From positions 25,886 to 89,885 of the forward strand of contig NW_005179199.1 of NCBI RefSeq assembly GCF_000350225.1: a stretch of DNA of 64,000 nucleotides. Direction: 5' to 3'. Below are positions 1 through 11,054 of the stretch, piece after piece. Under the pieces are notes generated by a model. The model saw only the letters and a list, made by a program, of their open reading frames with translations, made no database searches and was not told the origin of the DNA. This DNA is from Chondrus crispus (taxonomy: Eukaryota; Rhodophyta; Florideophyceae; Gigartinales; Gigartinaceae). The first letter of the stretch is position 1, and the number at the start of each line of letters is the position of its first letter. The position numbers and the translations under genes are program-made.

Positions 1-1329
1 CGCGACGGCACCGGCGAGTCCGACGACGACCTCGCGCAACACGACCCTGCGCTCGCTAAGCTGTGCGCGGGGCCCGCCCGCGCGCTCTCGCTCTCGCCCA
101 TCTCTAGCCGCAGCGCCTCCGCCGACGGCCCGCCGTCGCCGCGCGAGCGCCCGCGCCCCGCTTCGCCGTACGTTCGCACCCCGCCGCCCCGCGCAATGCT
201 CGCGAAGAGCGCCAGCGCCGCCACCGTCGCCGTCGCCGCCCCCTCCCCGCGCCCCGCGCTCCCGAAGACCACCTCCTCGCTCCAGCTTCACATGCCCCGC
301 GGAAGGGTCGAGTGCATTCCAAGGCCCCCCCGCCCGGAGACCCCGAGGCAGCTCCCGAGGCCCAGGGTTTTCATCAGCCAGCCCGCCGGCAAGAGTACCA
401 ATGATACAGACTTTGAAGGCTTCATGATGAGGGAAAGGTACAGTGACGCCACTAGTCGCTCGGAGACTATCACCCCGAGTACCAGTGAGTCCTCGGCCAG
501 CTCGAGGCCTAGGCGCAGCAGTGGCTGGGAGAACGCCCCCGAGAAGACCGTTACCCAGCTCCTGCAGGAGGAGGATGACTACTATTTTAGCGATGACGAG
601 AGCGTCGCGGGCGTCAAGGACCTCTCCAAGAACCTCATCAAGAGGGCTGACTTTGCCGCTGTTATCCCTGGCGATGCCCTGTCGAGCAAGGTCCATCGCG
701 TGCTTAGCAACCTCAGGAGCATCTCCTTCCAAAACCCGGCCGTCGAGGATCCGGATACCGCCTGGGGCCAGGCCTCCGCCCACCGCCCTGCCCTCACGAA
801 AAAGTCTGCAAACAACATTTGCTCAACCGCCTCAAGATGGCGCCGCCCTAGGGGAAGGATCTCTAGCAAGAATGGCGTTCAAGAGTTTGAATGCTACAGT
901 GAGGCCGATGCCGCCTCTATGCACAGCTATACTTCATCTGCCAAACATCCTATCCCCACCAGGAGATACAATCATCGCGATGCCCTCAAAAGCATCCAGG
1001 GCCTTACGGGACGCCATCACAAGAACATTTGGAATGCCGCGACCAAGAGGGACCGCACCTCACCAATAACTCCCAATTTCTTGGTCGGTACCGGCCAAGA
1101 CTATCTCGCTGCTGCTACTACACTCAATCAGCCCTTGCATACAGTCACCGCTATGGTCCCCGCAGAACCGGAATCCCAGGACAGTCGCCGCAGGTCGGTC
1201 GACAAGTACGTCGAGTTTATTCATGCCTCAGCCCAGAGAGAGTCGAAGAACAAGTTGCTGTCTAGAAACTTCACAGGTCGAGTATTGCACAGGGCACAAG
1301 GCTTGTTCCGTCGAAAGTGGAAGGTGTAA
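1..1329 (+). CDS. Unrecognised Ser/Arg/Pro-rich host protein, 5' partial
   Basis: The first ATG in the window is at 196, but the same frame is open back to base 1 with no stop, so the gene most likely starts upstream and the 377-residue reading is only a minimum. The visible protein is low in hydrophobic residues and has Ser-rich stretches, an acidic patch around residues 120-140 (EEDDYYFSDDES) and a basic C-terminus ending RRKWKV. There is no signal peptide, membrane segment or recognisable domain. Composition suggests a largely disordered, possibly nuclear or cytoplasmic regulatory or scaffold protein; that is inference only. It is convergent with the ATC-hydrolase-like gene, with about 250 bp between the two stop codons. 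GC content is high at the 5' end and falls downstream, as in a host gene rather than the nearby transposons. Confidence 0.6.
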   Translation, partial: RDGTGESDDDLAQHDPALAKLCAGPARALSLSPISSRSASADGPPSPRERPRPASPYVRTPPPRAMLAKSASAATVAVAAPSPRPALPKTTSSLQLHMPRGRVECIPRPPRPETPRQLPRPRVFISQPAGKSTNDTDFEGFMMRERYSDATSRSETITPSTSESSASSRPRRSSGWENAPEKTVTQLLQEEDDYYFSDDESVAGVKDLSKNLIKRADFAAVIPGDALSSKVHRVLSNLRSISFQNPAVEDPDTAWGQASAHRPALTKKSANNICSTASRWRRPRGRISSKNGVQEFECYSEADAASMHSYTSSAKHPIPTRRYNHRDALKSIQGLTGRHHKNIWNAATKRDRTSPITPNFLVGTGQDYLAAATTLNQPLHTVTAMVPAEPESQDSRRRSVDKYVEFIHASAQRESKNKLLSRNFTGRVLHRAQGLFRRKWKV

Positions 1330-1580
1330 AGGGGGGCCTCGTTGTGTTAGTGTTCACGTGCGATCGTTAATTTTGCTTTGTTGCGCCCAACCCCATTTGG
1401 CTTCCATTGTGTCTACATCTTGGCGTGTCGATGTTCGATTCGCCTATTTTTTTTTGCTCCCATAGACGAGGGAGGGTGTATCATATAGCTGCTGCTTGTA
1501 GTTTTCTGGGTAAGGAATCGTTGTTTTTTTTGCTTTATTCCACCGGTATGATCCATGTAGAAAACACGCAAAAAAGTCTC

Positions 1581-2634
1581 CTATCTTGTATTGTTGTCAG
1601 CCTCAGCCTCAAACTTAAACTCGCACGCTGGTGTTTTTCTATTATCTTCCTCCTTGTCATCTGGACTGAAATCAGCCAAAGTCTGGTCTAGACTGAAATT
1701 TATCCCATGGCTCTGTTTCGTGATTGGAGAGTACAAGGCTCTGTCTAACGCACAAAATATCTTGGTCAAGTGTGGTAAGCCCTCGTCTCGACAGAGTGTG
1801 TTGTAGAAGCACTTTGCTGTCACACAGACGAGGCCACAAAGGGTAAGCGGAAAAACCAACAAAAGAAAGAAAAAAAACAGCCAAGTCGTTAGAAAAACAA
1901 TTCCTCTCTCTCCTCACCGCACATGTGTTTTGTTTCGTCGAACACAGGACAGAAGAAGGAAAAAAAATTCACTTACTCACAAGCAGCGAATGAGTCTCGC
2001 CCTCATCTCCATGCCGATCAGTGCTTGTCGTCTCGAACGACTGCCCGAAATCCCGCGCCATATTACTGGTCATCTTGCGAATCGCCTTCATCCTGTTGAA
2101 CGACATCCACAGCGCAGCGCGCACGACCCAGAAATCCGGTCGCAGCCTTTCCGTCACCCTGACGGCCTTGCGGTCCGCCTCGGTCGCGTCCCGGGCGGGC
2201 ACGAGCTTGGCGCCGTACCCCGCGCGAATCACGTTGCCCAGCCGCCACTCGTCGCGGATGCGCGGCTCGAGCACGCGGTGCGTCGCGATAGCGAGCGCGG
2301 CCGTGTGCAGGTGCACGGCGCTGCGCTCGTCGACCAGCGCCCCGCCGTGCTTCTCGCAGAGCCGCGCTGTCATGTCCTCGATGCGCCCCGCCACCTCGTC
2401 CACCTGCCCCTCCAGCTCCGGCTGCTTCACGAGCGGCAGCGTGCGCAGGTACACGAACCGCGTCGCCTTGTTGGCTGCCATGCCCATGATTTCACCCGCC
2501 TTGCGCGCCGGCGGCGCCCCGTCCCGCGGCGAGGCCGCGCACGCTAGATTGCGCCCGCGTGCCATCGTGGCGCCCGCTTGTTTCACGGGGCGCGCGCGGT
2601 AGAATGCCCCCGCAAGCTGAAGAGTGCGCTGCAT
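1581..2634 (-). CDS. ATC hydrolase-like protein, two exons
   Basis: Resembles the L-2-amino-thiazoline-4-carboxylate hydrolase family, which in bacteria opens the thiazoline ring on the way to cysteine; the eukaryotic role is unknown. Exon 1 (2634-1977) carries the N-terminal helical part. It ends at a GTAAGT donor (1976-1971), and the acceptor AG lies at 1818-1817 after a pyrimidine-rich stretch. The 160-bp intron is phase 1 and joins the frames exactly. Exon 2 (1816-1581) has the family signature: KCFYNTLCRDEGLPHLTKIF, then C-A-L-D, then a TLA block. The usual CDF segment after TLA appears displaced by an acidic insert before ACEFKFE. The total is about 297 residues, longer than bacterial enzymes. 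The ATG at 2634 is the first in frame; later in-frame ATGs are possible. The splice model is my inference from frame and motif. Confidence 0.6.
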
Positions 2635-3097
2635 GGCGGGCCCGTGGCAAAGGTGCTCGCGTTCTCACTTCTGCCCGAGATAGATGGCGCGTTAGTGCTG
2701 TGAGGCAGAAAGCATTTTTGTGCCAGTCGCGCGTAGGGTAGACGCAGCGCAGGCACCGGAAGATGAGCGTCTAAATTCGACGATCGCGAAGAAGAGATGC
2801 ACTCCGGAAAAACTGTTTTTGATTTTTTGTCGTTGCCGTCGCGCGTGAGGAATCCGCGGCATGTGCTCCTACTGTGCAGTGAACCCTCCCGATAAGGATA
2901 TGCCAAGTGGAAGTATTCCATATTCTTTTGCGGAGGTTATTCTTGCACTGCTGGCATCTCAATTACGACACCCCCGATGTTTGGCCTTAACAACTTCTGG
3001 GCTACAGTACAGTAAATTACCGAGTTGGAAATGATTTGATTTCAGTACACCTGACAAGTGGCTCCGTGGCGCGCGTTGCGCGCCGCAAGTGGGGAAG
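2635..3097. other. Intergenic, no gene seen
   Basis: About 460 bp between the ATC-hydrolase-like gene (divergent promoter side) and the Harbinger-like element. I see no coding frame with protein-like composition and no clear repeat. It presumably holds the promoter of the minus-strand gene. Confidence 0.4.
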
Positions 3098-3100
3098 AAT

Positions 3101-4549
3101 GGGTGCATCCAGAAATTGCCACTCCAACACTGCGACTCTTTTTGGCCAATCACAGGCCTCCGCTGGGCTGGAAATGTAGTGGGCGCCCCACCACTTCTGC
3201 TGAAGTGCAAGGACCCCCGAGGGGTCCTTGCACTCCGCCACTCTGCAATATGATAACATTTTGTGGGGAGTTGATCCCCTTCCTGCTCTCAGGATCAACA
3301 CGGACGACCCAAAATTGCCCATATCCTATGATGGCCAGCCCAAAACGCACACAAGCTCTCGACAAACTCGCAGTGCTCGCAACAGCAGCAGCATCTGTTG
3401 CTGCTGTTTCCCTCACATGGAGGGTTCTTCGAAGGAGAAGGATAAACGGGAGAAAACGAAGATCCCGAAAGCCCCCTCAGTATCGCCGAGCGGCATTGAT
3501 CCGACCGGTTTACACCAGGCTGACAACGGCATGGAATCAAATTTTGTCATGCGGCATCGACGATGACTTTCTCCTCGCGACAAACTTCACAAAGGCCATC
3601 ATTTTACAGCGTATTCTGCCATTCTTTGAGTCTGAGCGCGTTGGGTTCAATTTTGGGAGCCCATACAGAAACGGTGTAAAGACGAGAGGACGTAAGCCTT
3701 TCCTTAACAGCATTGATTTGCTCGGTCTGGCGTTATGGTACATCAAAACAAAAGGAACAGTCTACAATATGTGCCCTATTTTTGGAATTGTATCCTCCAG
3801 CGTAAGTGTATGGTTAGACTACAGCTTAGAGGTGCTGATGCGCGTTGTTCGCAAACAAGAGCGAACTGATTTTGCATTCCGCTGGCCTACATTTGCCGAA
3901 ATGAAGCTTTCAGCAGCTCTTCTCGAAAACAATCGGCAGAATGGAGGCCTTCTCACTGGCGTGTTCGCTATAACGGACAGTGGCAGAATGCCCTGCGCCG
4001 ACTACACGGACGCCAACCTTCAGAACGCGTACTATGAAGGGTTTACACAGTCTGTCGAGGTGACCAATCCTTCTCGGGGGTAGGGGTTGGTGCGGCATTC
4101 GTCGGGGCGCGGGCTGGTGCGGCATGCTTTGAGGTGGCAAACCGTGTGCGGAATGTTGGCGGCGGGGTGGATGTGGCATGTGTGGGTCTCGGGGGTCCCG
4201 TGGCTGCGGTTGGTGTGACTGGGTTGGGCGTGGCGGGGGTCGGGGGCGGGGCTACAACGTGTAGATCTTGATTGACGAGGTCAAGGATGACCTCGGCACC
4301 AGATGGGACTTGACGGGAAGCCATGGGCGCGAACCACGTCGCAATAATTGGGAGAGGAGGGGTGTTTGGCATGATGTTGGCATGTGTTGAAGTCAAGGAA
4401 AGCGAGAAGGCGGGGAAATGGTGTAAGACGGAATACGGCAGCCGCGCTCAGGTTTGGCGGGCTGAGGAGCGCAGTGGTGGCATAGTTGCATTTTTCGACA
4501 TTTATCATACTGTGTTGGAGTGATGGAGTGGCAATTTCTGGATGCACCC
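3101..4549 (+). mobile_element. PIF/Harbinger-like DNA transposon, internally deleted
   Basis: A 26-bp perfect terminal inverted repeat begins GGGTGCATCCAG at 3101-3126 and returns at 4524-4549. It is flanked by a 3-bp duplication AAT (3098-3100 and 4550-4552), the target-site size expected for this superfamily. Inside are the N-terminal half of a DDE transposase (3328-4083) and then about 450 bp that no longer encode its C-terminus. The stretch 4084-4260 is very G/T-rich on the + strand, which on the - strand reads as Pro/Thr/Ala-rich codons and may be the tail of the second (Myb-type) Harbinger gene. The right end carries a short duplication of the GGAGTG motif next to the TIR. At 1,449 bp it is non-autonomous as it stands. 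Confidence 0.75.
3328..4083 (+). pseudogene. Truncated Harbinger-type DDE transposase
   Basis: The frame is open from before the TIR, but the first internal ATG pair is at 3328/3331, which I take as the start. The protein begins with a basic, Arg-rich region (residues about 30-55), then the helical pre-catalytic domain with the block TRGRKPFLNSIDLLGLALWY. The start of the catalytic fold follows: GVFAITDSGRMPC and LQNAYYEGF, matching the first-Asp region of DDE_Tnp_4-type nucleases. A TAG at 4081-4083 ends the frame soon after VEVTN, so the second Asp and the Glu of the DDE triad are missing. It cannot be an active nuclease; at best it is a DNA-binding fragment. Confidence 0.7.
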
Positions 4550-4552
4550 AAT

Positions 4553-5539
4553 GCGAAAGAGTTTGAAAGTCGCTCTCTCGCTCACGAAGGAAGACATGAA
4601 TGTGCTTCTGACCAAGCTGACGGAGCTCAGGGTGCGAGATTGGAGTAAACAAGTGCTGTCCACCATGCGGGCTCTCGGCCATGGTGGAAGTACAGTAAAG
4701 TTTGCGCAGTCACGTAGACGAACCTGCTTGCGAAGTGATCACTTTGGTTTCTGCACGAAGAAAAGATAGTTGAGAGTGTAGTCCTTTGACTCTCTGTTTA
4801 CTGAGTAGTGAGTCAACTCAAATGCTGGCGCAACAGATCCTACAAAGCCTTGGCTAAACGAGAGACAGCGGCAAAAATGCTATAAAAGGAAGAACACTAA
4901 AAACGGTAACAAGTAAAAGGGAGTACCGTATCCAGAAAGGGATGATATTCGGAATGGAACCAGATGGTACGTACAGTGCGTGAAACAGGAATAACTACAT
5001 CCATCGACTACCACGTAAACCATACTTCCCGTACCCCTTTTAAAGCATCGCCTCGTGTACAGCACCAGTGCACCGCGGAACAACCTTTTGTAGAGGCCAA
5101 CTGCTGCAAAAGGATACTGTTCTGGAGTTAGCTCTTGAAAACCGCGCGAAACTCGTATAAATACGCGAAATAACATTAATTCACAGTACCTTCAGGGCGC
5201 CAAAACAAGACCGTAAAGCGCTATATAACGCTCCAAACATCACGATAAGAACTCCGATTACTTCTTTATGCAACCCAAACATCTCAAGCATCCACAAAAA
5301 AAACCAACATGCCTCGAGGCCCTTCCATAACAGATATTGAACGTGAACAGATCCTGGCACTCCACAAATAATGCAGTTCATTCTGCAGCATTGCAGACTG
5401 TCAATCGGTCTGTAGAGGCAGTACAGGGTGTCGCACGGCAATTATTTAAACAAAAACATCCTAAACACTGGACAAGAAACTAGAAAATATCAGAAACGCA
5501 GAAAAGAGCTGTAATTCGGATGTCTATAGAAGGGGAAGA
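4553..5539. other. Intergenic, no gene seen
   Basis: Nearly 1 kb of mixed composition between the Harbinger-like element and the Tc1/mariner remnant. Short open frames occur on both strands but none has protein-like composition or a recognisable motif. A TATAAAA-like string near 4880 has no gene next to it. Confidence 0.4.
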
Positions 5540-6058
5540 TAGCGCAAAAGCATTTCATGCTGAGCTCAAGCTGCCCATGGGGCACAGACACGTCCAGCAA
5601 TTACTGAGCGCTGTGCGCTACCTCAAGTATAAAAATAATAATAACGGTACTGCGAATGACCCCTCAACACAAACAAAACACGGTCAAGTGGTGCCGTAAA
5701 TTTTTAAGCGACGGTGAGGAGTTTTAGCAAAGGTGAGGAGTTTTGGAACACTGTAGTCTTCAGTGATGAAAAAACTTCAATGGTGACGGTCCCGATGGTT
5801 TGGCCTCATACTGGCATGATCTTCGCACCAGAGAGCGAATGTTTTCTGAGCGACAAAATGGTGGGTTTTCTGTCATGGTATGCGGTGTTTTCAGTTTATA
5901 CGGTGTGCCGGATAATGGAGAAGCCTAGCGCGAGCAGCGCGGCGCTTAATCCAGACGTTGGGAAGATAGCCAACGTCGAGGCGATAGTGGTCGCCCTTGT
6001 TCGGGAACGTACACTTCATATTGAAGATACAAACCTGGATGGAGGATTTACTCGCTGA
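5540..6058 (+). pseudogene. Tc1/mariner-like transposase remnant
   Basis: Two pieces in the same general order as Tc1/mariner transposases. First, around 5540-5700, a helix-turn-helix-like segment that includes HRHVQQLLSAVRYLKY and ends in a stop. Then from 5714 comes the block FWNTVVFSDEK, the segment around the second part of the DDE catalytic core (W-x2-V-x-FSDE). Downstream homology fades, and neither the third acidic residue nor a DNAPxH-type box is visible. No ATG starts the second frame. It reads as an old fragment. No inverted ends were found. The identification rests mainly on the FSDEK block, so confidence is moderate. Confidence 0.45.
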
Positions 6059-6061
6059 GGA

Positions 6062-6243
6062 ATGACCTCAGGTCGTCCAGGATTGCTTCGACCGAACGGT
6101 ACCAAGGCTGGTGGCGGAGCATGCGAACACCGCGCTCCGCGCCCTGCGGGACGAGAAAATCGCCCCATTGTACGCGACGAGGTGGTGGCAGCGCTCGCCG
6201 CGGAGGATGACGAATCTCCGACCGCACCGGCTCTGAAGGGAGC
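6062..6243 (+). pseudogene. Possible N-terminal gag fragment of element A
   Basis: One frame here reads a charged, helix-like segment (CFDRTVPRLVAEHANTALRA) similar in style, but not demonstrably in sequence, to the RFDRVSQSLENLRAL helix of the gag proteins of B and C. It runs directly into LTR L1, and the gag frame of element A is open immediately on the other side of L1. The simplest reading is that L1 interrupted an older gag. I see no duplicated target bases (GGAGC left, TTAGC right), so this stays tentative. Confidence 0.25.
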
Positions 6244-7293
6244 TGTAGTGCAATGCGCCTGTCAGGCAGAGACCGCGGTCCGATGGTCCAGCAAAAACAA
6301 CAACAGCAACAAAAAGAAGAACTGCCGATGGCACAGCGCTACGGAGTGTCCGACTCTCTCTTCTCCGTTTAAACGAGCTTGCGACTCGTAGTAGCTCAGA
6401 TCCCTGATCGGGGGCCACAGAGAAATAGCCCGGCCCGGGATCCATGTGGTAGAGACTTGCGAAGAAAACTGCTCGACGAGTGTGGGGTGGGGCGTGTACT
6501 TAGGTACTCCAGTTCCACTGGGTTGTAACGCCAATGCTCGTTGAGCTTCTTCGACACCTTGTAACGCGACAAAGCCTTCGACGGGGGCGTCGCAACGCAG
6601 CCTGACGGGATGAAACGAAAGTAGCAGCGCTACACCAACTGTGCCGCCCGATGGCTCGAAACACCTACACGGGTTCGGTCGCAACCGAGGCCGATGGCAC
6701 CAACACTGGCTTGTACACACGGCAAAGCCCTTCGAGGGAGACGTCGTTGCAACGATCTCCGTCGGAAAATGGGTCACAGTAGCAGCGCTACGTCAACTGT
6801 GTCGCCCGATGGCTCGAAACACCTACACCGGTTCGGTCGCAACCGAGGCCGATGGCACCAACACAAGATTAGAGAAAATAGGTAGTATTAGAGATAGAAA
6901 AGGATAGGGAAATAAAGGAAAAGGAATGGGAACCCCCGAGCGCAAAGGATAAAGTAATCTGTAGTAAAAGAGAATGTCTTGTGAAAGACGGACTTCGACC
7001 AAGGCGGTAATAGACTCTGGCAACTCGGGTTACCTTTACTGACTTGGTGGTCAGCGGGCTAAGGTATATATCGCCCAGCCGGAGCCACTACAGTAGCTCG
7101 CGGCGCTAGATCCTAGATCTAATCTAATGTCAGCAAAATTAATACTGACTACTTAATTAAATAAAATTAGTAATTAAAATAAAAACTGTGCAAATATTCA
7201 CACGTGTGTCCCCCAATCCCTGACTACAGTTTTCACATTCCAACTTAGTTTCTTTTCCCCTCACCCCCTTGTGCAACCCCTTATTGCACTACA
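6244..7293 (-). repeat. LTR L1 (E-family LTR, reverse orientation)
   Basis: A 1,050-bp LTR with ends TGTAGTGCAAT and ATTGCACTACA, homologous to L2, L3 and L4. The sense orientation is set by L4, which precedes a primer-binding site and gag on the + strand; by that standard L1 is on the - strand. The inner side shows neither a polypurine tract nor a primer site, so L1 is best seen as a solo or truncated LTR. It contains a duplicated block (about 6631-6720 and 6779-6868, offset 158 bp) that is single in L3 and L4. No matching 5-bp target duplication is visible. Confidence 0.65.
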
Positions 7294-9308
7294 TTAGCTA
7301 TTAGCTCCGCCGTGGCCATCCGTCTGGCCACGACATTTACCGAAGCGGGAGGCGCGGTACCGCCGCCGACGCCGCGCGGAAAACCCGTTCCGGGCTCAAG
7401 CTTTAATATTGCTGATCCGATCGGCGTCGTACCAGGGATGGATACGATGGACCCTTACCCGGAGGGCAGAGTCATCTATCTCCCAACCGTTCAGGGTGCT
7501 ACAGGGAGGACCACAGAAAATGTCCTCCCCATACTCGCCAGCATGGGCGACCCCCGCGGGACAGACAACCGCCTGGGGCTCCCCGAGACAGAGAATTGGG
7601 ACCCGTACCGGTTGAGCAGAAGACGTGCACCCGGCACGCACAGGACAAAAGCGGAATACACCCGGTATTCCGACGCAGAAGACCCCCGTCACAGGACGGA
7701 TGAAGACCGCGAGGAACGCCGCTGGCGATACCGCGATAACTGCGAGGCACGCCACTGGCGATACCACGATGCCGGAGGGGGAGGATACCCCTCCGATGAT
7801 GACCCATCCGGTTCGGAAGACTCTCGCAGGCGGGGCCACAGGGCACGCCGCGATAGAAGCCGAGACCGTCACCGGCACGGCCCGTCCGACTCGTAAGACT
7901 ACCACACCGAGTTGGATGAGGAGCGTCGTCGCTCGAGCAGACACCGCCAGGCTGCCTCGAAGAGCGACGAACGACGGCCCACGGTAATCAGGCCGCTCAA
8001 TGACCTGTTTACCAAGGCCGTCAACCACAAGACCTACCGCCTGGAACGGCGTAGCTCGCGCTACGACTCTACGGTAGCGCGGCACATTAACCCTTACCGG
8101 AAAAACTGGACGTGCAGATGAGGTCCCACACGTTCGGCGGTCAAGATCCGATTGCGGTATTGGGATTCCTCGCACCCCTCAACATGGAGTACGAAGACAA
8201 CGGGATTACGGAAGGAGCCGCCGTGTGGTGCTTCCAATTCTGCCTGACCGGGCAGCCTCACGCCTTCCTCCAGTCCCGTCTCAATGGAAACACCATGGCG
8301 GCTGACGTGGAGCGGCGCGAGCTGCACCGGACATACCCACAGGTGGTCAACTTTCTGTTGCGCACATACGCTACCGATGAGGTAATCTCCGAAGCGGTTG
8401 GGGATGTGACCTCCTTCCGTCAGAGTTCAAACGTGATGGAGGAGGTCTGCAGTAACCACCTCTGGAACAAGGCACTCCGCTGCGGTACGGTATTCCTCGA
8501 CCGGCGGTTGAAGTCCGTATTCGTTGAGGGGTTGCTGCCCGCCACGTGCGCGCAGGTCCGCAATTACCTCGCCACGCACCCGGATGTGGATTACCAACCC
8601 GTCGCTCGCTATGCGCAAGCGATCGGGGAAACCAATCGGGCTTCCCGTTGACAGGGGATGGAAGCCATGGCGCATCGAGAGCAGCCCGGAGCAGCTAGAA
8701 GATTCGACCGCACCGCAAGGACAAGGCCCGTGCTGTCGGTTGAGTCGGCATCCGACATCCCGACAGCCGGGGAATTTGCTGAAGAAGCAATCGTGGCTGT
8801 GACGGACCAAACCGCCACGCCGACCTCGATGAGCTCGCCACCGACGAGTTATTATCCGTCGCCGGCAGCCTCGACGGCGGGTGCCTCGGTTCCGCCCGCC
8901 AACTCTGGTGACGTGCGCACAGGACCGTACGGGAGGCAAGGGCAGGATCCACGCGTCCGGTTCTCCGGCGGGAGATTTCCCGGACCGCCACCGTGCCGGT
9001 TCTGCCTTGACACCACGCACCGACAAGAGGAGTGCCCCGTCGTTGCCGATGCGAGCCTGCGGGCCAAGCTTCTGGAGGCACGAGAGGCCAACTAGCAGAA
9101 GTTACGCATCCGGCAAGGCCTCCGCCGGGGATCCCCGTTCAACCGCCAGGGGCCGTCCGCTTGGCGAAACCAGCGTCAGGGGGCCCCCGCAGTCGTCAAC
9201 GTGGTGGAGGAACCGCACCCTGACCATGCCGAAGACCACGTCGCGCAAGCTGCGGATGAAACCGGCGAGGAATTGCTGCTGACGGGAGAAGCCGGGGAGG
9301 ACGCGTAG
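7294..9308 (+). pseudogene. gag: gag of Ty3/gypsy-like element A, broken
   Basis: The structural polyprotein of an LTR retrotransposon. The frame is open straight out of L1; the first ATG is at 7438. An Arg/Asp/His-rich N-terminal region is followed by a TAA at 7894-7896, a segment LNDLFTKAVNHKTYRL shared with gag of element E, and a frameshift in the A-run near 8100. The capsid-like domain follows (FGGQDPIAVLGFLAPL), then an in-frame TGA at 8649-8651. The zinc knuckle CX2CX4HX4C lies at 8994-9035, then a TAG at 9093-9095 and the end at 9308. At least three nonsense codons and one frameshift make it non-functional. Its closest relative in the window is gag of E (61038-62462), not gag of B or C. 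Confidence 0.75.
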
Positions 9309-11054
9309 AGGCGACGACGTCTCTCCCCGTGCCCAGCCTCGGAAGCTTAGGCACCCCAGATCCGGCTGCGCCAGTGGAAGCGCAGCCGGGTAACCGAACA
9401 GAAGTCCAGGCCATCTGCTTCTCCAAGAAGCAGAATTACAAGATCTCCGCTACGGTTGGTCAGAAGCAGGCGTTGATGGTCGCCATCACGCCAGTGCTTG
9501 ACTCAGGAGCCGGCCCGAACCTCATACATTTACGGTGTGTTGCCGAGTCGTGGCGACCATCGATAAAACCGGTTGGGAGCCCAGCGCTCATCGACGCGTC
9601 AAACTGCGCGATGAAGGCGCTAGGGGAAATCCCCTTGCTCGTCCGAATCGGTGAGTTTGTGGCACGCGTCCCGTTCCTAGTAGTCACGAGCCTCGCCGTG
9701 GACTGTATCCTCGGTACGACCTTCCTGGATCGCCACGTCAAGGCGATCCTCCCACCGCAACAGAAGGTCGTGTTCCACGACGCGCTACCCGTAGCGTTGG
9801 TCGGAACAACCCCCTCGAGCCATGACCGCAAGATGGTCTCAAGGAGCACCGCACAACAACTACCACCGTCGGATAAACCCGAACGGAGGGAACTGGCATT
9901 CTTAGCCAACGCACCGTCACGGAAGATCCGCCTCGTCAGAGAGGTGACAATTCCCCTGATGACGCAGGCCATGGTGAGGGTCGCCACGCCGGTGGGGGGT
10001 TATGTTTTTTGCAGGACTCCCCAAAAACCACGCGCAAGAATTTGGCCCTCATGGCACAAGGGGTCATGGATGTTGTCCCCGAAAACCCGTTCTCGGTAAT
10101 GCTCAGCAATTTTGGGCACCGCTCGGTTCACATCCCGAAGCATACCGTAGTCGGACTGGCTCTTCCGTCGCCCACTCACATCCTGACCCTTGGCGACTCG
10201 GCCGCTTCCGCGGCCGAAGCTAAGGAAGGGGGAGGGATATTTAATTCCAACCCCTCAACCGCAAAGGATGGCGCGAAAGAAGCCCCCGACAACCGTACGG
10301 ACAAGGGCGGGTCTGAACAAGCCACGCCGCCCAAGGCGCCCCTCGGGACGGTTGGAACGGATAAACCCGAAGACACCGCCGCCCCTGAGTAGAACCCGAA
10401 CGCCTGGCAGGAGGACGTCCACATCGGTGCCGAGGACGAGGAGGTACGCTGGGAGGTCCTCGAGGTACTGTCCGAATTCAGGGGGATGTGGACCGGCCAA
10501 CTGGGAAAAATCGGGGCCACGAAGCACCGCATTGAGCTCGAGCCTGGTGCTCGCCAGATTTACAAGGCGCCTTACCCTGCCGGACCAACCGCACGGGAAA
10601 AGGAGAAAACAGAGATCGACCGCATGCTACGGGCAGGGGTAATCGAACCCGCCACGGCCGAATGGGCAAGCCCTGTAGTATTCGTCCGTAAAAAGGAAGG
10701 TACCATGCGGTTCTGTGTCGACTACAGAACGCTCAACGCAGTTACCGTTCGGGATTCCTATCCGTTGTTGAGGATGGACGAGTGCATCAATTCCCTCGGC
10801 GACGCTACTGTCTTTACCACGCTGGATTGCAACAGCGGGTATTGGCACGTAGAAATCGCCAGGAGGACCGTGACAAGACGACGTTCGCGTCGCACTGCGG
10901 ATTGTACCGTTTCCTCCGCATGCCGTTCGGTTTGAAGAACGCCCCCGCCACCTTCCAGCGGGCCGTCGACATTATACTGTCGCGGGTAAAATGGGAAACC
11001 GCACTGGTCTACCTGTATGATGTGATCATCTACTCAAAGACTGTAACGGAACAC
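9260..11054 (+). pseudogene. pol: Protease and reverse transcriptase of element A, truncated
   Basis: The pol frame lies -1 relative to gag and overlaps its end by about 50 nt (9260-9308). The aspartic protease has the active-site triplet D-S-G (VLDSGAGPNLI, 9500-9508) and the flap/ILG block DCILGTTFLDRH. A frameshift in the T-run near 10000 splits the protease tail. The reverse transcriptase follows: KHRIELEPG, then EPATAEWASPVVFV, FCVDYRTLNAV and TTLDCNSGYW. A second frameshift near 10857 comes before MPFGLKNAPATFQRA. The catalytic box reads Y-L-Y-D (11010-11021) instead of Y-L-D-D, removing one of the two metal-binding aspartates. The gene is cut at 11054 by LTR L2; RNase H and integrase are absent. 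Confidence 0.8.

Noticed and set aside
4043..4396. Pro/Thr-rich - strand frame as a gene
   Set aside because: No ATG at its start and only G/T-rich complement; mentioned as a possible tail of the Harbinger second gene but not called.
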